Source: Alphaproteobacteria bacterium
Lineage (GTDB): Bacteria; Pseudomonadota; Alphaproteobacteria; UBA2136; UBA6156
Assembly (NCBI GenBank): GCA_027490875.1
Contig: JAIXXE010000135.1
Location: 1 to 10,348, forward strand
Length of the DNA: 10,348 nt
Reading direction: 5' to 3'
Of the stretch, positions 6,400-10,348 are shown piece by piece; the first letter of the stretch is position 1; each line of letters starts with the position of its first letter. The position numbers and the translations under genes were made by a program. The notes under the pieces are model-generated. The model saw nothing but the letters and a program-made list of their open reading frames with translations, made no database searches and was not told the origin of the DNA.

Positions 6400-7401
6400 A
6401 TGAACCCCACCCTCAACCGCCCCCCTTCTTCCATGGTAGACAATACTGATGGCCAGGCTGGGACTCCAACGCTCTTCGACCCCTTCTGGAACGTTGGCAA
6501 GGCTTGGAAAAAGGCGAGTGTCGCCCCCAAAACCCCCCAGTGTGAAGTTGTAGCGATCGATGCCCTAGAAGGTTTAAAAGGCCTTGCCGAACAATTTCAG
6601 GCCCCGACGGAGGGTTGGAAAGCCCTCTTACTAGCGCCCCCCGGCATGCGCAGCCAAGCATGGGCTACCCCTGCCAAGTCTGGGTTAATTGCAGCACTCA
6701 TCCCTACCGTCATACCGCTTGAACGCACGGCCTGGGTGTTTCTGCTGCCCGATAACCGTGTGGCTGTGGTGCTTTATCACCCTGCCACGGAAGGGATTGT
6801 AAAAGTAGTCTATGGTTTGGCTGGATTGCTGGTAGGGGAGGATAATGCACCCAAAACGACTGTTGTTATGGCCGATTTAGGTAAAAACCCCTTGCGGTTG
6901 AAAGAATGGGCCTATGACTGCGAAGGACGCTTAAAAGCCAAAAACTTTGCAGACGAATCGGCCCAACAGCAGCAACAGGTGAATGAGGTGCGTCACGTGC
7001 TGGGGAGTACCCCCGTGCAAACGGCACGCCGGAGCACGCGCGCGCAGCCCTTGGTGTTGGTGGTGGAAGACGACCCCAGCACTGCTTTGTTGTTGGAAAC
7101 CTTGTTAAGTAGTTTTGTAACTGTTGTTGTGGCCCATAATGCTCACGAGGCAGCTCAGCTTTATCCTCGGCATGTACCCGACCTTGTGTTTATGGACATT
7201 GGTCTCCCTGATGTGAATGGTTTGGGGTTGCTGGAACAGCTTAAAAAGGCTGATGCGGCCGCCCATGTGGTGATGCTAACCGCCAATGCTACCCACGCAA
7301 ACTTAGCTGCTGCAACGCAGGCAGGGGCTAAGGGGTTTTTAGCGAAACCATTTACGCGGGATAAACTGCAACAAGCTTTAAGCGTTTTTATTAAAAAGTA
7401 A
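6400..7401 (+). CDS. Response regulator with unrecognised N-terminal domain and C-terminal receiver
   Basis: The 333-residue product has a typical receiver domain at about 217-333. Its acidic pocket is E223-D224-D225, its phospho-acceptor D266 (in MDIGLPDVNG), its switch residue T294 (in MLTAN) and its lysine K316 (in AKPF). The receiver is at the C terminus, which is the reverse of most response regulators. I do not recognise residues 1-200. They form a soluble, Trp- and Pro-containing globular stretch (GWKALLLAPPGMRSQAW, LPDNRVAVVLYHP) ending in a Gln-rich linker (SAQQQQQVNEV). No DNA-binding helix-turn-helix, GGDEF or EAL motif is seen. The start at 6400 is preferred over the in-frame ATG at 6364 because GGAG lies 8 nt upstream of it. 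The hybrid kinase gene follows after 15 bp, so D266 is a natural target of its phosphorelay. Confidence 0.85.
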   Translation: MNPTLNRPPSSMVDNTDGQAGTPTLFDPFWNVGKAWKKASVAPKTPQCEVVAIDALEGLKGLAEQFQAPTEGWKALLLAPPGMRSQAWATPAKSGLIAALIPTVIPLERTAWVFLLPDNRVAVVLYHPATEGIVKVVYGLAGLLVGEDNAPKTTVVMADLGKNPLRLKEWAYDCEGRLKAKNFADESAQQQQQVNEVRHVLGSTPVQTARRSTRAQPLVLVVEDDPSTALLLETLLSSFVTVVVAHNAHEAAQLYPRHVPDLVFMDIGLPDVNGLGLLEQLKKADAAAHVVMLTANATHANLAAATQAGAKGFLAKPFTRDKLQQALSVFIKK

Positions 7402-7416
7402 CCGAAAGAACCACCC

Positions 7417-9660
7417 ATGCGTTTGCCCCATTCTGACCACAGCTTGTCGCGCAGTGTATCGCTGTTGGTAGGTGTACTGTTCTTTTTGCTGGGGCTTACG
7501 GCGATAGGGCGCTATTTGCCCGGAACTTTACACCATTATCTGGATATATCGTTGTTGGCAGTTATCCCTATCTTGGCCCTTATCGGCTGGTATGTAATGA
7601 AGAACATTAAAGAAAACGAAGACAAATACTCCCGCATGATGCAGCAGGTGGAAAAGGCTGATCAGGCAAAGACCGACTTTTTGGCAAACATGAGCCACGA
7701 AATACGTACCCCCTTAAATGGTATTTTGGGGATGCTGGATTTGTTTGGTCAAATGAACTTGAACGAACGCCAAGCCGAGTATGTGGTAACAATTCGCAAA
7801 AGTTCAGAGCAATTGTTACTGATCTTAAACGACGTGCTCGATGTTGCTAAAATTGAAGCGGGCCAATTAAGCCTAGAAAGCATCCCCTTCGATGCTGCCA
7901 GTTGTGTGAATGATGTAGCCGAAACCTTTATCGTAACAGCCCGTCATAAAGGTATTGATATTCTGGTACAGCATGACCCTAAAAACCTATGCCGTGTCTT
8001 GGGGGACCCTGGTCGATTTAGGCAAGTCGTAACGAACCTGTTGGGGAACGCCGTGAAGTTTACCGACCAAGGGTACATCCATGTTGCTTTCTTTCAAGCA
8101 GGCGAAACCACTCCCGAAGGGAATGCTGTCTTTGTGCTGGAAGTAACCGATACTGGAATTGGAATGACGCCCGATCAACAAAAGAGTCTGTTCAATCGTT
8201 TTATGCAGGCAGAAGCCGGCACCACCCGTAAATATGGCGGTACGGGTTTAGGTTTGGCTATTAGTCGCGAACTTGCCCACATGATGGGTGGGGAAATCTC
8301 TGTAAACAGCAAGTCTGGCCAAGGTTCTACCTTCCGCGCTACCTTCCACTTGCCTGTAGATTCTACCTACGTGGGCGAGGGCCGTGTGAAGCTGCCCGGG
8401 CTGGAGAGCCTGAATCACCGTCGTGTGCTGGTTGTCGACGACCAGCCCATTAACCGCCGTATCTTGCGCGAGATTTTAGTGGGCGTAGGCATGGTTGTCC
8501 ATGAAGCTGAGACCGCTGCCCAAGCGGAAGACATGGTTACCAAAAGCATATATAATATTGCAATTATTGATAACCAACTGCCCGACAGCAACGGGTTGCT
8601 GTTAGGGAAAGCTTTGCACGCTTCACGCCCTGCTATGCAGCTAATATTGCATACCAGCTTGGGGCAGCGGGGAGATGCCAGACGCTTTGAAGAAGTTGGT
8701 TTTAGCGGCTACTTGCTTAAACCGCATTTGCCTTACGAGGTACTTGATATGTTGCGTGTGGTCGTGGGCCGCCGGGCTAATCCCAATCAACTTTTTGACG
8801 GCCTGATTACCCGCCATAGCCTGCGTGAGTTACGTGAATATGGCCGTCGTGAAATGGTGAAAGAAAGTTCGGCAGCTTCGTACGGTCGCGTACTGGTGGT
8901 GGAAGATGATCCCGTGAATCAACAGGTCATCATAGCCCTGCTTAAACAAGTTGGGGCTGAAGGAGTGTTGGCCAATAACGGTCAGGAAGGCTTGCAAATG
9001 GCCAATGCCGCCACACCTGAAAACCCTTACACGCTCATTCTCATGGATATGAATATGCCCATCATGAACGGGCCTGCTTCGGCCAGCGCCATCCGTGCCT
9101 TTGAAATGGAAGAGGGGCGTTTGCCAGTTCCCATTGTGGCCTTGACAGCGAACGCCATGAAGGAACATCGCCAGCAATGTTTACAAGCCGGGATGAGCGA
9201 CTATTTAACCAAACCTGTATCATTGGATAAACTAAAGCTGTTGATTGAAAAATGGAGCAATGCTCAAGCGATCGATTTAACGGCTGATCAGCCCGCACCC
9301 ATGGAAGCAGCGCAAGCGAGCAGTATTGAACAAAACTCCGGTATTGTGGTGAATACCAGCCACTTTGACACCTTAACAGGGGGCGATATGGCCACCAGCC
9401 AACGCTTGCTAGAGTTGTTCATGGAAAACACAAGCATAAGCCTTGAAGAGTTAAGCGAGGCCGAGTTTGGCAGTGAAGCTTGGTGTAAAACAGCCCATCG
9501 TTTAAAAGGTTCAGCTGCGAGCTTAGGCCTGTTTGGTTTAAGTGATATTGCTGCCCAAGCAGAAGCCTTACCTGCGGGTGCAGCTAAAGCAGAACTCCTC
9601 AGTGCGATGAGCGTCGCCTTTGAAGATATTCGCACCTTTGCAGCACGCTATGGGGTATAG
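7417..9660 (+). CDS. Hybrid sensor histidine kinase with two receiver domains and HPt domain
   Basis: The 747-residue protein carries a whole phosphorelay. Two membrane helices (about 14-31 and 42-61) enclose only about ten residues, so there is almost no periplasmic sensor. HisKA follows, with H94 in FLANMSHEIRTPLNGI. The HATPase domain has its N box around N211, the G1 box DTGIGM from D245, and GTGLGL at 275-280. Receiver 1 (about 338-450) has D341/D342, D385 (IIDNQLPD), T413 and K435. Receiver 2 (about 492-610) has E496/D497/D498, D544 (LMDMNMPIMNG), T577 and K599. The C-terminal HPt domain (about 650-747) has H694 in AHRLKGSAASLG. All catalytic and phospho-accepting residues are present. 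The architecture resembles BarA/ArcB-like hybrid kinases, but no specific orthologue is claimed. Input may come from the membrane or a partner protein, since the extracytoplasmic loop is so small. The ribosome-binding site is poor; coupling to the upstream regulator gene is likely. Confidence 0.93.
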   Translation: MRLPHSDHSLSRSVSLLVGVLFFLLGLTAIGRYLPGTLHHYLDISLLAVIPILALIGWYVMKNIKENEDKYSRMMQQVEKADQAKTDFLANMSHEIRTPLNGILGMLDLFGQMNLNERQAEYVVTIRKSSEQLLLILNDVLDVAKIEAGQLSLESIPFDAASCVNDVAETFIVTARHKGIDILVQHDPKNLCRVLGDPGRFRQVVTNLLGNAVKFTDQGYIHVAFFQAGETTPEGNAVFVLEVTDTGIGMTPDQQKSLFNRFMQAEAGTTRKYGGTGLGLAISRELAHMMGGEISVNSKSGQGSTFRATFHLPVDSTYVGEGRVKLPGLESLNHRRVLVVDDQPINRRILREILVGVGMVVHEAETAAQAEDMVTKSIYNIAIIDNQLPDSNGLLLGKALHASRPAMQLILHTSLGQRGDARRFEEVGFSGYLLKPHLPYEVLDMLRVVVGRRANPNQLFDGLITRHSLRELREYGRREMVKESSAASYGRVLVVEDDPVNQQVIIALLKQVGAEGVLANNGQEGLQMANAATPENPYTLILMDMNMPIMNGPASASAIRAFEMEEGRLPVPIVALTANAMKEHRQQCLQAGMSDYLTKPVSLDKLKLLIEKWSNAQAIDLTADQPAPMEAAQASSIEQNSGIVVNTSHFDTLTGGDMATSQRLLELFMENTSISLEELSEAEFGSEAWCKTAHRLKGSAASLGLFGLSDIAAQAEALPAGAAKAELLSAMSVAFEDIRTFAARYGV

Positions 9661-9717
9661 AAGCTGCTATCAAGGCCAAGCTCAGCAACCCTATCAAGCA
9701 ATCTCACCTGTAAGCAG

Positions 9718-9749
9718 GGAATGACCCGCCACGAGGGTTGGGTCATTCC
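9718..9749 (+). terminator. Strong hairpin downstream of the hybrid kinase gene
   Basis: GGAATGACCC (9718-9727) pairs perfectly with GGGTCATTCC (9740-9749) around a 12-nt loop, 57 nt after the kinase stop. No U-tract follows, so rho-independent termination is uncertain. It may act as a 3'-end stabiliser or be a dispersed palindromic repeat. It is the best candidate for the end of the response regulator-kinase transcript. Confidence 0.45.
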
Positions 9750-9913
9750 TATCGGAGGCAAGGCTCAGGCAGGCTGCGGATGAACTCGCAAACGCCTAAA
9801 GCTAGGGCTTAAGATGCAGGCCAAACTCTTACGATCGGTGCATACGTAAGAACGGGGCGGCGTGCGGAGTATTTTAGTAAAAATACTAATAATATCAATA
9901 ACTTGAATTAAAT
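9750..9913. other. Noncoding stretch between the kinase hairpin and tRNA-Val
   Basis: No gene is supported here. An open minus-strand frame passes through the tRNA and is spurious. Two inverted repeats are visible. TCTTACG (9827-9833) pairs with CGTAAGA (9845-9851). The AT-rich AGTATTTT (9868-9875) pairs with AAAATACT (9880-9887). The second lies 26 nt beyond the tRNA 3' end on the minus strand and could help end the tRNA transcript, although no T-run follows it. Confidence 0.4.
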
Positions 9914-9988
9914 TGGTGGGCGGTATTGGGATCGAACCAACGACCACTACAATGTCAATGTAGTGCTCTACCGCTGAGCTAACCGCCC
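9914..9988 (-). tRNA. tRNA-Val (anticodon GAC)
   Basis: The 75-nt minus-strand sequence folds as a complete cloverleaf. The acceptor stem is GGGCGGT/ACCGCCC. The D arm is GCTC-AGCGGTA-GAGC. The anticodon arm is CTACA-TTGACAT-TGTAG, with GAC at plus 9954-9956. The variable loop has five bases. The T arm is GTTGG-TTCGATC-CCAAT, with one G-U pair. The discriminator is A73 and the CCA end is encoded. GAC reads the valine codons GUC and GUU. I could not pick a convincing promoter just upstream. Confidence 0.97.
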
Positions 9989-10037
9989 AAACAAAGTAAC
10001 CTTCACAATCTACAACGACCGAGGTTATAAATGTTGG

Positions 10038-10072
10038 TCGTGCAGGCAGTTCCGCCAGCACAACTCTTTCTG
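10038..10072. repeat. 35-bp hairpin-forming direct repeat, copy A
   Basis: This copy matches 10180-10214 at 31 of 35 positions. The last 13 bases (GCACAACTCTTTC and on) are identical, and the centre GCAGGC-N6-GCC can form a hairpin. On the minus strand the stem extends to GTGC/GCAC with one T-T mismatch. Copy A lies about 50 bp upstream of the tRNA on the tRNA's strand. It overlaps a second inverted repeat, ACGACC (10015-10020) with GGTCGT (10036-10041). Confidence 0.7.
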
Positions 10073-10101
10073 CTTAGCAGGGCTTTTACATGGAATCAAT
10101 C

Positions 10102-10134
10102 AAAAAATGAGGCTTCTCCGCTCCTGCGGCGCCT
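10102..10134 (-). terminator. Second tandem rho-independent terminator, minus strand
   Basis: Read on the minus strand, AGGC-GCCGC-AGGA-GCGG-AGAA-GCCT forms a stem-loop with an internal bulge (plus 10110-10134). It is followed by CA and six T residues (10102-10107). It lies just beyond another terminator on the same strand, a tandem arrangement that suggests a strongly expressed minus-strand transcript ending here. Confidence 0.5.
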
Positions 10135-10140
10135 AGTGCT

Positions 10141-10162
10141 AAAAAACCCGCCAGCGACGGGT
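10141..10162 (-). terminator. Rho-independent terminator, minus strand
   Basis: On the minus strand ACCCGTC (10162-10156) pairs with GGCGGGT (10152-10146) around a 3-nt loop, with one G-U pair, and runs straight into TTTTT. This is a textbook intrinsic terminator. No protein gene on the minus strand ends just upstream of it, which implies a noncoding transcript from the right. Confidence 0.7.
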
Positions 10163-10179
10163 GAGAATGAACGTCTTGA

Positions 10180-10214
10180 TCGAGCAGGCAACTCCGCCCG
10201 CACAACTCTTTCTG
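10180..10214. repeat. 35-bp hairpin-forming direct repeat, copy B
   Basis: This is the second copy, 142 bp from copy A, with four differences over 35 positions. Two differences fall in the hairpin loop (AACTCC against AGTTCC) and one in the stem, where a mismatch becomes a G-U pair on the minus strand. Stem-forming ability is therefore kept. It is the middle hairpin of the candidate small RNA. The spacing of 142 is not a multiple of three, so the copies would be read in different frames and are not a protein repeat. Confidence 0.7.
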
Positions 10215-10227
10215 TATAAGGGGGAGA

Positions 10228-10255
10228 TTTACCCCCTCATCTATACTTTTATTCT
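10228..10255 (+). promoter_or_regulatory. Possible promoter of the right-edge gene
   Basis: TTTACC (10228-10233), a 16-bp spacer and TATTCT (10250-10255) could serve the gene starting at 10270; TATACT (10242-10247) is an alternative -10 box without a good -35. This is the only AT-rich stretch before that gene. It overlaps the possible leftward promoter of the small RNA. Confidence 0.25.
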
Positions 10256-10269
10256 CACGTGTTTAAGCT

Positions 10270-10348
10270 ATGCTACGAAAGCTTAGGTTATTCGTGACAT
10301 CATTATCAGGCTGGCTGCGTGTGTGGCTCCTTACGGTGGCACCGCTAC
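10270..10348 (+). CDS. N-terminus of an unidentified membrane or exported protein (partial)
   Basis: The frame starts at ATG 10270, directly after an in-frame TAA at 10264-10266, and stays open to the window edge for 26 codons. The peptide MLRKLRLFVTSLSGWLRVWL and the hydrophobic residues after it show a basic N terminus leading into a hydrophobic segment, typical of a signal anchor or first membrane helix. No clear ribosome-binding site is visible, and a GTG at 10294 is an alternative start. Too little is present to assign a family. Confidence 0.45.
   Translation, partial: MLRKLRLFVTSLSGWLRVWLLTVAPL

Larger units (their letters stand above)
10141..10237 (-). ncRNA. Candidate small RNA of about 95 nt
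   Basis: Between the start of the plus-strand gene at 10270 and the minus-strand terminator there is no supported reading frame, yet there are three consecutive stem-loops on the minus strand. These are AGGGGG/CCCCCT (10237-10219), GCGGGC/GCCTGC within repeat copy B (about 10201-10184), and the terminator stem ending in a T-tract. This is the layout of a small regulatory RNA. A possible -10 box TATAGA lies at plus 10240-10245, but its -35 partner is weak. I do not recognise it as 6S RNA, SRP RNA, tmRNA or RNase P RNA. It is inferred from structure only. Confidence 0.4.

Noticed and set aside
9765..10061. 98-codon minus-strand frame
   Set aside because: It reads straight through tRNA-Val; the segment AVSSAVEHYIDIVVVVG is the translated tRNA, so it is not a gene.
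10038..10214. CRISPR-like array
   Set aside because: There are only two copies, with four mismatches and a 107-bp gap, and no cas genes are in the window.
10031..10219. 62-codon plus-strand frame spanning both repeat copies
   Set aside because: There is no ribosome-binding site, it crosses two minus-strand terminators, and the two repeat copies fall in different frames, so the similarity is at DNA or RNA level rather than protein level.

Overview
The window looks like a chromosomal segment of a Gram-negative proteobacterium. This rests on two secreted YceI proteins, a cytochrome b561, a periplasmic solute-binding protein with a Sec signal peptide, a chemoreceptor-like protein and a hybrid histidine kinase. 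An alphaproteobacterium is my best guess, from the look of the tRNA-Val(GAC) and the moderately GC-rich coding style, but nothing here proves it.

Left part (1-2315): the last 56 codons of typA/bipA, then a perfect 17-bp inverted repeat. A small four-helix membrane protein of unknown function lies on the minus strand. An rhlE-type DEAD-box RNA helicase is read rightwards. The membrane protein and the helicase appear to fire from back-to-back promoters whose -35 boxes touch at 793/794. The helicase mRNA would have a structured leader of about 95 nt.

Middle part (2318-6188), all minus strand: a two-gene unit of a secreted YceI protein followed by a cytochrome b561-YceI fusion, which ends 2 bp from the end of the helicase. 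Upstream of it is a second two-gene unit, an MCP-like transducer followed after 2 nt by a periplasmic family-3 solute-binding protein. No ABC permease or ATPase accompanies the binding protein, so it more likely presents a ligand to a sensor than feeds a transporter.

Right-centre (6400-9660), plus strand: a response regulator with an unrecognised N-terminal domain of about 200 residues, then a large hybrid kinase (2 TM, HisKA, HATPase, REC, REC, HPt). It is divergent from the transducer unit across a roughly 210-bp AT-rich control region. The four genes could form one signalling locus: binding protein to transducer on one side, phosphorelay kinase to response regulator on the other. Both strands of this idea are inference.

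Right end (9661-10348): mostly noncoding. It holds a strong hairpin after the kinase, a minus-strand tRNA-Val(GAC) with encoded CCA, two copies of a 35-bp hairpin-forming direct repeat 142 bp apart, and two tandem rho-independent terminators on the minus strand. These terminators would end a candidate small RNA of about 95 nt that contains one repeat copy. The window closes with the first 26 codons of a plus-strand membrane protein. The most novel-looking items are this small RNA/repeat cluster and the buried signal peptide in the b561-YceI fusion.
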